The notes under the pieces are model-generated. The model saw nothing but the letters and a program-made list of their open reading frames with translations, was not told the origin of the DNA and ran no database searches. Positions 16,610 through 24,300 of a stretch of DNA of 64,000 nucleotides are shown in pieces; the stretch's first letter is position 1; every line of letters starts with the position of its first letter. A program made the translations under genes and the position numbers. Source of the DNA: Amycolatopsis nivea (GTDB taxonomy: Bacteria; Actinomycetota; Actinomycetes; Mycobacteriales; Pseudonocardiaceae); assembly GCF_004522235.1 (NCBI RefSeq), contig NZ_SDLT01000034.1:1-64000 (forward strand), given 5' to 3'.

Positions 16610-17887
16610 ATGGGGAGTATTCGTTCGCGCATCCTCGCTTGGGCCGGCCGCCGGTACATCGCCCGCCAGCAGAAGCGCGGCTTCGATCTCGAAAAGATGG
16701 CGCTGCTGCCGGATTCGGCGCTGGAGCCGTTGCGCCGCCAGGGCCTCGACCCGGTTCCGGACCTCGGCCGGCTGCGCGGCGAGGCGCCGATCAGCAAGCT
16801 GGACCTGCCGTTCGGGATGAACGCCTGGCTCGTGACCGGCTACGAGGAGGCCAAGGCCGTCCTCGGGAAGGGCACCGAGTTCAGCAACGATTTCACGAAC
16901 CTCGTCGGCAACGCGGGCGTCACCGAGGACCAGAACCCGGGCGGCCTCGGATTCGCCGACCCGCCGGTCCACACGCGCCTGCGGAAGCTGCTGACGCCCG
17001 AGTTCACGATGCGCCGGCTCTCCCGGCTGACGCCGCGGATCGACGAGATCGTCGCGGACCAGCTGGACGCGATGGCCGCCGCGGACGGGCCGGTGGACCT
17101 GTGGGAGCAGTTCGCGCTGCCGATCCCGTCGCTCACGATCTGCGAGCTGCTCGGCGTGTCCTATGAGGACCGCGCCGACTTCCAGCGGCTGAGCACCGCG
17201 CGGTTCGACCTGTTCAGCGGCGCGGGCGCGTCGCTGGGGGCGATCTCGGAGTCGCTGGGATACCTGCTGGAGATCGTGCGCAAGCAGCGCGAACAGCCCG
17301 GCGACGGCCTGCTCGGCATGCTGATCAAGGAGCACGGCGACGAGATCGACGACCGCGAGCTCGCCGGTCTCGCGGACGGCATTCTCACCGGCGGCCTCGA
17401 GACCACGGCGAGCATGCTGGCACTGGGCGCGCTGGTGGTGCTGCGCGACCCGGCGGCGTTCGAGGCGGTCCGGGGCGACGACGATTCGGTGCACCGGTTC
17501 GTCGAGGAGCTGCTGCGCTACCTGACGGTGGTGCAGATGGCGTTCCCGCGGTTCGCGAAGCAGGACATGGACATCGCGGGCGTGCACATCAGCGAGGGCG
17601 ACATCGTGCTGGTGTCGCTGTCGGTCGCGGACCGCGACCCGGTGCTCGGCAAGGGCGACATGGACCGCTTCGACCCGACCCGCGAACCGTCCTCGCACCT
17701 GGCGTTCGGGTACGGAATCCACCGGTGCATCGGCGCGGAGCTGGGCAGGATGGAACTGCGGGCGGCGTACCCGGCACTGGTCCGGCGGTTCCCGAACCTG
17801 CGGCTGGCGGTGCAGCCGGAGGAGCTGGAGTTCCGGAAGGTGTCGATCGTGTACGGGCTCGATTCGCTGCCGGTGCTGGTGGACTGA
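16610..17887 (+). CDS. Cytochrome P450
   Basis: A 425-residue bacterial soluble P450. The haem loop is FGYGIHRCIGAELGRME with the thiolate ligand Cys373. The K-helix ExxR is Glu300/Arg303. The oxygen-activating I-helix reads GGLETTA (261-267), with Glu in place of the common Asp before the Thr pair. The DPPVHTRLRKLLTPEFT C-helix motif is present. It needs external ferredoxin and reductase, neither encoded nearby. It stands alone and divergent from the STAND regulator, so the substrate is unknown. Confidence 0.92.
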   Translation: MGSIRSRILAWAGRRYIARQQKRGFDLEKMALLPDSALEPLRRQGLDPVPDLGRLRGEAPISKLDLPFGMNAWLVTGYEEAKAVLGKGTEFSNDFTNLVGNAGVTEDQNPGGLGFADPPVHTRLRKLLTPEFTMRRLSRLTPRIDEIVADQLDAMAAADGPVDLWEQFALPIPSLTICELLGVSYEDRADFQRLSTARFDLFSGAGASLGAISESLGYLLEIVRKQREQPGDGLLGMLIKEHGDEIDDRELAGLADGILTGGLETTASMLALGALVVLRDPAAFEAVRGDDDSVHRFVEELLRYLTVVQMAFPRFAKQDMDIAGVHISEGDIVLVSLSVADRDPVLGKGDMDRFDPTREPSSHLAFGYGIHRCIGAELGRMELRAAYPALVRRFPNLRLAVQPEELEFRKVSIVYGLDSLPVLVD

Positions 17888-18620
17888 CATCGGATTGTTG
17901 GACGGCCGGGGTGGCTCTGGTTGGTCGCCTCGGGCGGGTCGTGGGGACTCGTGCGGCTGGGGTCGCGGGGTTGTGTGCCACCGGGGGTGGCGGACTTGCC
18001 CGGTGGACGGCACGGGCATGGCTACGTCGCCCGCGGAACCGTGGCGTGCCCGGCGGCGCGGCGCTGAGGGTCGCACGCTCCGCGTGCGAGAGTGCGCGGC
18101 GGCTTCAGTGAGCTGGCAGTGTTCGGGGTGGTGTGCGCGGCCGCGCGGTTGAATCGGTGGTGCGCTGGTCGTGCGCGAGGCGGCCGAACCGGTGCGCGCC
18201 AGTGGCGCGCGTGTTGGCGTCGAATCGACGGCGCGCTCGTAGGTAGCCCGCGCGGCTTGGTCTCAGCGGCAGCGTGCTCGCGGTGCGCAGCGGCGCGGTC
18301 GAATCCACAGTGCGCGGATGAACGCCGAGGCGGTCTGACTGGCCCAACGGCACGCCAGCGGTGTGCACGGCCGCGCGCTTGGATCGGCCTGCTGGTGGAT
18401 GCTCGAGGCGGTCTAGCTCGACCCGGCAGCGCGGCGCGGCCGAGTCCGCGATGCGCTCGTGAACGCACCAAGCGGCCTAGCCGAACCGGCAGCGCACTCG
18501 TCGCGGGTGAGGTGGCGCGGTCGAACCGGCAGCGCACCCGTGACCGGCGAGGTGGCGTGGTCGAACCGAGCCCAGTCCCGTCACCCGCCGCTCTCTCGCG
18601 GCACCGTCATCGTCGGGCTC
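17888..18620. repeat. Second degenerate repeat array, about 37-base period
   Basis: From about 18140 to 18575 a core of the form GCGGTCGAACCGGCAGCGC recurs in degraded copies near 18145, 18179, 18216, 18255, 18293, 18327, 18371, 18405, 18436, 18470, 18510 and 18550, spaced 31 to 44 bases. The two best-preserved copies (18515 and 18555 areas) share GAGGTGGCG and GTCGAACCG. No open frame here has family features. The first 250 bases (17888-18139) are GC-rich with no structure I can name. It is unrelated in sequence to the array at 9.4 kb. Confidence 0.6.
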
Positions 18621-19247
18621 TCATCGCACCCCTCTCGGCCGGAATTGGATGCTGATCCTCGGCCCCACCGCGCGGGACGTCTTCGGGATCGCGTGTTCCC
18701 ACGTCCGTTGGCACGACCCGCCCATCACGATCAAGTCTCCGTGGCCCAGCGGGTATCGCACTGAGTCCCCGCCGCCTCGTGGGCGGAGGGCCAGGTGCCG
18801 GGCGGCGCCGACGGACAGGATGGCCACCATGGTGTCTTCGGTGCGGCCGCGGCCCAGGTCGTCGCCGTGCCAGGCGACGCTGTCTTGGCCGTCGCGGTAG
18901 TAGCAGAGTCCGGCCGTGCGGAATGGTTCGCCCAGTTCAGCTGCGTAGTGGGCAGTCAATGCTTCCCGGGCCTCGGTGAGGACTGGGTGCGGCAAGGGCG
19001 CGTGTTCCCGGTAGAAGCACAGCAAACGCGGCACGGCGACCACGCGGTCGTACATCTGCCTGCGCTCCGCGTACCACGGGACCTCGGCCGCCAGGTGTTC
19101 GTACAGCTCGTCCGAGCCGTCGAGCCACCCGGGCAGCACGTCGATCCACGCGCCTTGCCCCAGTTCGGTGCGCTGCACGCCGGACAGCGAACCCAGCGTG
19201 GCCGGCCCGCTGGCACCGAACAGCGAGCCCTGAAATGCCTGACTCAT
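18621..19247 (-). CDS. AlkB-like Fe(II)/2-oxoglutarate dioxygenase
   Basis: A 208-residue AlkB-family protein, expected to remove alkyl groups from DNA or RNA bases by oxidative demethylation. The iron triad is visible: His and Asp in AWHGDD, then a distal His in RTWEHAIPK. The 2-oxoglutarate-binding arginines are in GPRISIQFR. Upstream, the FYREHAPLPHP and CYYRDGQDS segments match the nucleotide-recognition lid of the ALKBH2/3-like bacterial group. The gene sits alone with repeats downstream, and no Ada-type regulator is nearby. Confidence 0.88.
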   Translation of the reverse strand: MSQAFQGSLFGASGPATLGSLSGVQRTELGQGAWIDVLPGWLDGSDELYEHLAAEVPWYAERRQMYDRVVAVPRLLCFYREHAPLPHPVLTEAREALTAHYAAELGEPFRTAGLCYYRDGQDSVAWHGDDLGRGRTEDTMVAILSVGAARHLALRPRGGGDSVRYPLGHGDLIVMGGSCQRTWEHAIPKTSRAVGPRISIQFRPRGVR

Positions 19248-19288
19248 GCCTCCAAGCTACACGACAATCGAACACCTGTTCGGGCGAA

Positions 19289-19867
19289 CTACTCGGCTGG
19301 CTTGGGATGCGCGGTGACGACGAGGCGGTGCAGCCGGGCGTCGGGGGCGGATTCGTTGTGGTAGCGGGACACGAGGTCGGTTACGAGGGTGGTCAGCTCG
19401 TCGGTGAAGGCCGACCGATCGCGCGCGGAGGCGAAGGCGATTTCCGTGTCCAGGGTCAGCGTCGAGAGCGGTTTGCCTGCGCGAGCCGCACGGCGGGCCA
19501 AGCCGGCGACTTCGCGCAGGGTTCGGCCGGCGACGGCGAGCAGGTAGCTCACCGATAGGCGGTCCGCCTTCACGTGGGCGGAACCGGCGGCGCCGAGGGC
19601 GGCGGGGGAGACCAGGTAGGCGCTGGCGGTGGCGGCGAAAAGGCGTTCGGTGAGGCCGCCCCACTGCCGGGTTCCGGCCGGTTCGACCAGGCCGTGCGAT
19701 TCGAGCGCGCGCAGGTGGTAGTTGACCTTTTGCCTGGTCAGGCCCACTCGGGCGGCCAGCGCCGCGGCGGACGCCGGTTCGGTCAGCGCGGCCAGCAGGC
19801 GGGCGCGCACCGGGTCCAGCGCGGCCGCCGCGACGGCGGGGTCCTCGATCACTTCGACGTCCTGCAT
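19289..19867 (-). CDS. ArsR-type winged-helix regulator
   Basis: A 192-residue regulator. A winged helix near residues 15-75 carries ALDPVRARLLAALTEPAS, then AALAARVGLTRQKVNYHLRALESHGLVEPAG, the ArsR/HTH_20 pattern. The C-terminal 100 residues are a conserved companion region of unknown ligand. I chose ATG at 19867; the longer frame to 20035 runs antisense over the start of the secreted-protein gene. The A-rich stretch TTGACGACTTTGTTTG just upstream may be its promoter. It diverges from that gene across 137 bases and may regulate it. Confidence 0.75.
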   Translation of the reverse strand: MQDVEVIEDPAVAAAALDPVRARLLAALTEPASAAALAARVGLTRQKVNYHLRALESHGLVEPAGTRQWGGLTERLFAATASAYLVSPAALGAAGSAHVKADRLSVSYLLAVAGRTLREVAGLARRAARAGKPLSTLTLDTEIAFASARDRSAFTDELTTLVTDLVSRYHNESAPDARLHRLVVTAHPKPAE

Positions 19868-20004
19868 CCCCTGAGCCAAGCAGTGACAAACAAAGTCGTC
19901 AAGGGAGGCGCTCTTGTCCGCGACCGGCCGGGGACCTACAGTGATCAGCCAGTGGTCTGGACCTGTACCGCTACCGCCGCCCTGAGTTCCACGGAGGTTG
20001 GCAC

Positions 20005-20610
20005 GTGCGCACGAGAACCCGGATCGGCGGAGCACTGGCGGCGGCGGTGTGCGGGCTCGCGATTCTCGCCCCGGTCGCGGACGCCCAGGTCGGCGGCGGC
20101 ACCTGGAAATCCTGGTCGCCGGGGTACAAGGAGCAGCAGAAGGGCTGCGGTCAGATCAGCGGGCTCACCTTCAAGCTGACCTGCTCCGACGGCAGCGGCG
20201 AACAGCGCGCCGAGCGCCGCTACGAGACCTACACCGGCGGCACGCACCAGTTCGAGGGCTCCTTCAAGATCACGAGCATGGGCGGTTCGCGGATCAGCCT
20301 GAAGCAGACGTTCCGCGACGGTTCGAACGCCGGGCCGTACTTCCTGCTGGCGGTGGAGAAGGGCGGCCGCCTTTACACCGTCGAGAACGGGCAGACGGTG
20401 GCGACCGGCGCGACGGTCGGGACCTCGGTGCGGGTGAACACGATCAATCAAGTGGGCAGCTCCCACAAGGTATACATCAACGGCTCGCTGAAGCAGACCG
20501 ACGACAGCCCATCGGGTAGTTATTACGACAAGTTCGGGTCGTACCGGACGGCGAGCGGGGCGGGGCCGATTACCGTGCAGTGGAGCGGAATCAAGTTCTG
20601 GACCAGGTGA
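20005..20610 (+). CDS. Secreted beta-jelly-roll protein, possible polysaccharide-active enzyme
   Basis: A 201-residue exported protein. The signal peptide is about 1-27 (IGGALAAAVCGLAILAPVADA). The mature part has alternating beta-strand character: RRYETYTGGTHQFEGSFKI, RISLKQTF, GPYFLLAVEKGGRLYTV, and SHKVYINGSLKQ. This pattern resembles concanavalin-A-like lyases and lectins that bind polysaccharides; I cannot assign a family firmly. GTG at 20005 has GGAGG 7 bases upstream. Two cysteines (GCGQ and LTCSD) may form a disulfide. A strong terminator follows. Confidence 0.7.
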   Translation: MRTRTRIGGALAAAVCGLAILAPVADAQVGGGTWKSWSPGYKEQQKGCGQISGLTFKLTCSDGSGEQRAERRYETYTGGTHQFEGSFKITSMGGSRISLKQTFRDGSNAGPYFLLAVEKGGRLYTVENGQTVATGATVGTSVRVNTINQVGSSHKVYINGSLKQTDDSPSGSYYDKFGSYRTASGAGPITVQWSGIKFWTR

Positions 20611-20619
20611 TCGCCCGCG

Positions 20620-20646
20620 CGGGTGCCAGCCGCCGCCTGGCACCCG
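20620..20646 (+). terminator. Hairpin terminator after the secreted protein gene
   Basis: CGGGTGCCAG and CTGGCACCCG form a perfect 10-bp stem with a 7-base loop, 9 bases after the stop codon. Confidence 0.7.
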
Positions 20647-20698
20647 TCCGGCGGGAATTCCGTTGCCTCGGCAGGGGAACTCGGTCACTGTTGCGCGC

Positions 20699-21472
20699 AT
20701 GACTTTGGTTGAGCACTACGACACCGAGACCACCGAGAACACGCGGCTCGTCAGATCGCCGCACGGCAGACTGGAATTCCGGCGCACCCAAGAACTCGTG
20801 CGCAGAGCGATCCCGTCGACCGGGCAACGAGTCCTCGACGTCGGCGGGGCGACCGGGGTGCATGCCCGATGGCTGGCCGCGGACGGACATTCGGTGCACG
20901 TAGTCGATCCGGTGGCCACGCATGTCGCAGCGGCAGCCGAAATCGAAGGCGTCACGGCGGAAGTCGGCGATGCGCGAGCTTTGGCATGCCCGGACAACAG
21001 TGCGGACGTCGTGCTGTTAATGGGTCCGCTCTACCATTTGACCGAATCCGGTGACCGCCAGCAGGCGCTTGCCGAAGCCCGCCGCGTCCTTCGTCCGGAC
21101 GGCATTTTGTTCGCCGCTGCGATCAGTCGCTATCTCTCGGCTATGGAGACCGGAACCAACGGTCAGCTCACCGAACAGATGATCCCGGCGGTAAGAGCCG
21201 TGCTCGATACGGGCAGCTACGATGGTCACGTCGGCTTCGTGCCCGCGCATTTCCACACCGCCGACGAGCTCCGCGACGAACTGGAAACCGCTGGCATGAA
21301 CGGGATTTCCGTGTACGGAGTGGAAGGCCCGGCGTGGCCCGCGCTGGACGTGGCCGGGATCGAGGAATTCGACGCACGCGTGGACGCGGCCCTCCGCTGC
21401 GCCCGGCTGGTCGAACAAGATCCGCTCTTGATCAACGCCAGCGCGCATTTCCTCGCGATAGCGGTCAACTAG
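20699..21472 (+). CDS. SAM-dependent methyltransferase, class I
   Basis: A 257-residue Rossmann methyltransferase. Motif I is VLDVGGATGVHARWLA, followed by the acidic strand VHVVDPV. Motif II/III appears as GDARALACPDNSADVVLLMGPLYHL, and post-motif LAEARRVLRPDGILFAA completes the fold. ATG at 20699 (MTLVEHYDTET) is the best start; an extension to 20663 is open but has no better ribosome site. The substrate is unknown. Its last 8 bases overlap the convergent pseudouridine synthase gene. Confidence 0.85.
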   Translation: MTLVEHYDTETTENTRLVRSPHGRLEFRRTQELVRRAIPSTGQRVLDVGGATGVHARWLAADGHSVHVVDPVATHVAAAAEIEGVTAEVGDARALACPDNSADVVLLMGPLYHLTESGDRQQALAEARRVLRPDGILFAAAISRYLSAMETGTNGQLTEQMIPAVRAVLDTGSYDGHVGFVPAHFHTADELRDELETAGMNGISVYGVEGPAWPALDVAGIEEFDARVDAALRCARLVEQDPLLINASAHFLAIAVN

Positions 21473-22394
21473 CCCATTCTTCGAGCGAATCCCACGCCGT
21501 GAGCGTCCGGCGGCTGGTGAACCGGCGGTGCTCACCTGTCAGCGGATCGTCGAACTCCAGCACTTTCGCCAGCAGCTGCAACGGTTTCGTGAAGTCGTCG
21601 AGCGGTTTCTCGTGCAGCTCCGGATAGAAATCGTCGCCCAGGATCGGGATCCCCAAAGAACACATGTGGACCCGCAGCTGGTGCGTGCGTCCGGTAGCGG
21701 GCGTGAGGCGATACCGGCCCAGCCCGTCCCGGTGTTCGAGAAGCTCCACTGTGGACTCCGCGTTCGGCGGCCCGGGAACCTCCTGTGCGGCCAGCACGCC
21801 GCGTTCCTTCACGATCCTGCTGTGTACCGTCCGGGGCAGTTCGAGCGACGGATCGTAAGGCGCGATCGCCTCGTATTCCTTGTGCACCAACCGATCGCGG
21901 AACATCGTCTGGTACGCCCCGCGCGCGGACGGTGTGATCACGAACATCACTAGCCCCGCCGTCACGCGGTCGAGCCGGTGGGCGGGGGAGAGGGCGGGCA
22001 GGTCCAGCGAACGGCGGAGGCGCACCAACGCGGTTTCCAGCACGTGCCGCCCGCGCGGGATGGTCGCCAAGAAGTGTGGTTTGTCGACCACGAGCAGGTG
22101 GTCGTCACGGTGCAGGACGGTGACGTCGAACGGCACCGGGACCTCGTCCGGCAGGTCGCGGTGGAACCAGATGAACGAACCGGGGACGTACGCCGCGTCG
22201 ATCCCCAGCGGACCGTCCTCGCCGTGGATCCGCTGCTCGTGCAGCATTTCCTCGATCCGCGCGGGGGCGACGCGGGGCAGGCGTTCGACCAGGTGCTCCA
22301 GCAGGGTCGTCCACGGACCCTCTTCGGGCAGCCGCAGCCGTGCCGGGTCTAGGCCGTGCCGGGGCGGGATCGGGGCCGGGCGCTTGCGTCTCAT
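21465..22394 (-). CDS. RluA-family pseudouridine synthase
   Basis: A 309-residue RNA-modifying enzyme that converts uridine to pseudouridine. The catalytic Asp lies in HRLDRVTAGLVMF, and the downstream motifs ATGRTHQLRVHMCSLGIPILGD (RNA and uracil binding) are intact. The N-terminal 80 residues are an actinobacterial extension rather than a standard S4 domain. Which rRNA or tRNA position it modifies cannot be read from sequence. Confidence 0.9.
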   Translation of the reverse strand: MRRKRPAPIPPRHGLDPARLRLPEEGPWTTLLEHLVERLPRVAPARIEEMLHEQRIHGEDGPLGIDAAYVPGSFIWFHRDLPDEVPVPFDVTVLHRDDHLLVVDKPHFLATIPRGRHVLETALVRLRRSLDLPALSPAHRLDRVTAGLVMFVITPSARGAYQTMFRDRLVHKEYEAIAPYDPSLELPRTVHSRIVKERGVLAAQEVPGPPNAESTVELLEHRDGLGRYRLTPATGRTHQLRVHMCSLGIPILGDDFYPELHEKPLDDFTKPLQLLAKVLEFDDPLTGEHRRFTSRRTLTAWDSLEEWAS

Positions 22395-22406
22395 CGGCTC
22401 CCGAGT

Positions 22407-22802
22407 CTAGTCGGCGGAGTTCTGCCGGTAGGCCGCGATGTAGCGGGCGGTCGCCTCGGCGTTGGCCTCGGCGGCTTTCTCGCGGCGGACGCGCTTGCCG
22501 GTTCCGGGCGGGAAACCGTTGCGGGACAACCGGTGGTCGATGCTTTCTTCCATGTACGCGCACGAGTAGAAGTACGACACCAGCGCGGCCATCAGCACGA
22601 TCGCCAGCCGCAGCCCGAGCGGGGCCGGCAGCAGCAGCCAGACCAGGCACAGCGGCGCGATGCCCACCGTCGCGCGCAGGACGTGTCGGGCCTTCCAGTG
22701 CTTGGACGTCGCGTCGTGCAGCAGCCAGTCGCGGTAGCGCTCGGGAAGCCGCCCGCTCACGGCGTAGGCGAACCAGCGGAGAACGCCGGGCCGGTCGGTC
22801 AT
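22407..22802 (-). CDS. DUF5313 family membrane protein
   Basis: A 131-residue actinobacterial protein with the DUF5313 pattern: RPGVLRWFAYAVSGRLPERYRDWLLHDAT, two membrane helices (about 46-90), then the charged tail GFPPGTGKRVRREKAAEANA. Its function is not known. It diverges from the MarR gene, and the palindrome-rich region between them suggests MarR controls both. Confidence 0.8.
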   Translation of the reverse strand: MTDRPGVLRWFAYAVSGRLPERYRDWLLHDATSKHWKARHVLRATVGIAPLCLVWLLLPAPLGLRLAIVLMAALVSYFYSCAYMEESIDHRLSRNGFPPGTGKRVRREKAAEANAEATARYIAAYRQNSAD

Positions 22803-22834
22803 CGTTCCTCCTCGGGGTCTGCGGCAACAGTACC

Positions 22835-22863
22835 CTAATGATTAGTACACTAACTAATAGTGT
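22835..22863. promoter_or_regulatory. MarR-type operator cluster between DUF5313 and MarR genes
   Basis: Three nested AT-rich palindromes sit in 29 bases: CTAAT-G-ATTAG (22835-22845), ATTAGT-ACACTA-ACTAAT (22841-22858) and ACACTA-ACTAA-TAGTGT (22847-22863). All arms match perfectly. AT-rich sequence this dense is unusual here. It is well placed to bind a MarR dimer and to control both divergent genes. Confidence 0.75.
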
Positions 22864-22906
22864 GGTGCAGCCCGCGCTAGAGTAGGCCCGAGCACGAGGA
22901 GGACGA

Positions 22907-23353
22907 GTGGCCGAGATCGACCTTGGCGAGGACCCGCTGAAGCTCGACCGGCAGGTGTGCTTCGCGCTGTCGGTCGCTTCGCGCAGCGTGATCGCGATTT
23001 ACCGGCCGCTGCTGGAGCCGCACGGGCTGACTCATCCGCAGTACCTGGTGATGCTGGCGCTGTGGGAGCAGTCGCCGCGGTCGGTGAAGGACCTCAGCAC
23101 GGCGTTGCGGCACGAGCCCGCGACGTTGTCTCCGCTGCTCAAACGGCTGGAAGCGATCGGATACGTGACCCGCGGCCGCAGCCGGGCCGACGAGCGCCAG
23201 TTGACCGTCGAACTCACCGAGAAGGGCCGGGAGCTGCGCGCCGAGGCGGAGAAAATCCCGTATCGCGTCGTGGAGCGGCTCGGCATGGAGGTCTCCGAGC
23301 TGGAGGCGCTGCACGCCGCGCTGGGCCGGGTCATCGAAGCGACCGCCGGATAA
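22907..23353 (+). CDS. MarR regulator of the OhrR (organic peroxide sensor) type
   Basis: A 148-residue MarR protein. LDRQVCFALSVASR near the N-terminus matches the OhrR sensing helix, with the peroxidatic Cys retained. YRPLL keeps the Tyr that contacts it, but the second contact Tyr is His here (LTHPQY). The winged helix spans SVKDLSTALRHEPATLSPLLKRLE to GRSRADERQLTVELT. GTG at 22907 is preceded by GAGGAGG. No Ohr peroxidase gene is adjacent. The downstream F420-type oxidoreductase, 62 bases away, is the likely partner. Confidence 0.85.
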   Translation: MAEIDLGEDPLKLDRQVCFALSVASRSVIAIYRPLLEPHGLTHPQYLVMLALWEQSPRSVKDLSTALRHEPATLSPLLKRLEAIGYVTRGRSRADERQLTVELTEKGRELRAEAEKIPYRVVERLGMEVSELEALHAALGRVIEATAG

Positions 23354-23415
23354 GGAAGAACTCGCGCCGGGATCCGGTTCTGTCGGAGGGAACGTGCCGA
23401 CAGAGCGGAGCGAGC

Positions 23416-24300
23416 GTGGACAAGATCCGGGTGGGGGTGGCTCCGGGACTCGGGACCGGGCCGGCGGAATTCACCGGTTTGGCCGAGCTGACGGAGGCAG
23501 CGGGCGTCGACTCGCTGTGGCTGTCGGAGGTGGTCTATTCGCCGGATGTCGACCCGTTGATCGGCATGACGCATGCGCTGGCTCGCACCGAGCGGCTCAA
23601 GCTGGGCACGGGCGTGGCGATCCTGCCTGGACGGAATCCGGTCCTGGTCGCGAAACAGCTGGTCACGCTGGCCGGTCTGGCTCCGAAACGGGTGCTCCCG
23701 GTGTTCGGCCTGCTGCCCGCGCAGCCCGCGGAACGCGCCCTGTTCCCAGTGCCGGAAGGTCGGCGCGCGGCGGTTTTCGACGAGTCGCTCGCGCTCCTGC
23801 GCCTGCTGCTCGAACAGGACAACGTGTCCTTCGACGGCGAGTTTTTCCAGGTCGACGGCGTGACGATCGGGCCGCGTCCGGCGAAGCGGCTCGACGTCTG
23901 GGTCGGCGGGGCCGCGCCTGCCGCGTTACGTCGCGCGGGCCGGTTGTCCGACGGATGGCTCGGCAGTTTCCACACTCCCGAGCAGTCCCGCGCGGCGCGG
24001 ATGGCGATCCAGGAAGCCGCCGCCGAAGCCGGCCGGGAGATCGAATCGGACCACTTCGGGCTGAGCATGGTCCTTGCGCTGCACGGGATCCCGGAACGGC
24101 TGCGCGCCGTGGCGCAGCAGCGCAATCCGGGCCGTCCGGCGACCGATCTCGTGCCCACCAGCTGGGCCGAGGCGCGCCGGATGATCGAGCAACACGTCGA
24201 GGCCGGACTCACGAAATTCGTGGTCCGGCCGGGATACTCCGGCGACTACCGGCAGTTCCTCGACGATTTCGTGCGCGAACTCGTGCCGCTGCAGAACTAG
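23416..24300 (+). CDS. LLM-class F420- or FMN-dependent oxidoreductase
   Basis: A 294-residue luciferase-like TIM-barrel enzyme of the actinobacterial F420-dependent subfamily. LTEAAGVDSLWLSEVVYSP, then RTERLKLGTGVAILPGRNPV and KRLDVWVGGAAPAALRRAGRLSDGWLGS are family signatures. GTG at 23416 follows GGAG. It probably forms an operon with the OhrR-like gene and may take part in redox stress response or xenobiotic reduction. Its TAG overlaps the convergent MFS stop. Confidence 0.85.
   Translation: MDKIRVGVAPGLGTGPAEFTGLAELTEAAGVDSLWLSEVVYSPDVDPLIGMTHALARTERLKLGTGVAILPGRNPVLVAKQLVTLAGLAPKRVLPVFGLLPAQPAERALFPVPEGRRAAVFDESLALLRLLLEQDNVSFDGEFFQVDGVTIGPRPAKRLDVWVGGAAPAALRRAGRLSDGWLGSFHTPEQSRAARMAIQEAAAEAGREIESDHFGLSMVLALHGIPERLRAVAQQRNPGRPATDLVPTSWAEARRMIEQHVEAGLTKFVVRPGYSGDYRQFLDDFVRELVPLQN

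Noticed and set aside
10492..17887. Natural-product gene cluster around the exporter, STAND regulator and P450
   Set aside because: No synthase, synthetase, cyclase or precursor peptide gene is present, so exporter plus P450 is not enough to call a cluster.
18140..18575. CRISPR array
   Set aside because: Units are degenerate, spacing varies from 31 to 44, there are no exact repeats with unique spacers, and no cas genes are present.
18092..18655. 187-codon plus-strand ORF in the second repeat array
   Set aside because: Translation is Arg/Ala/Gly-rich repeat noise without conserved motifs, and it runs into the end of the AlkB gene antisense.
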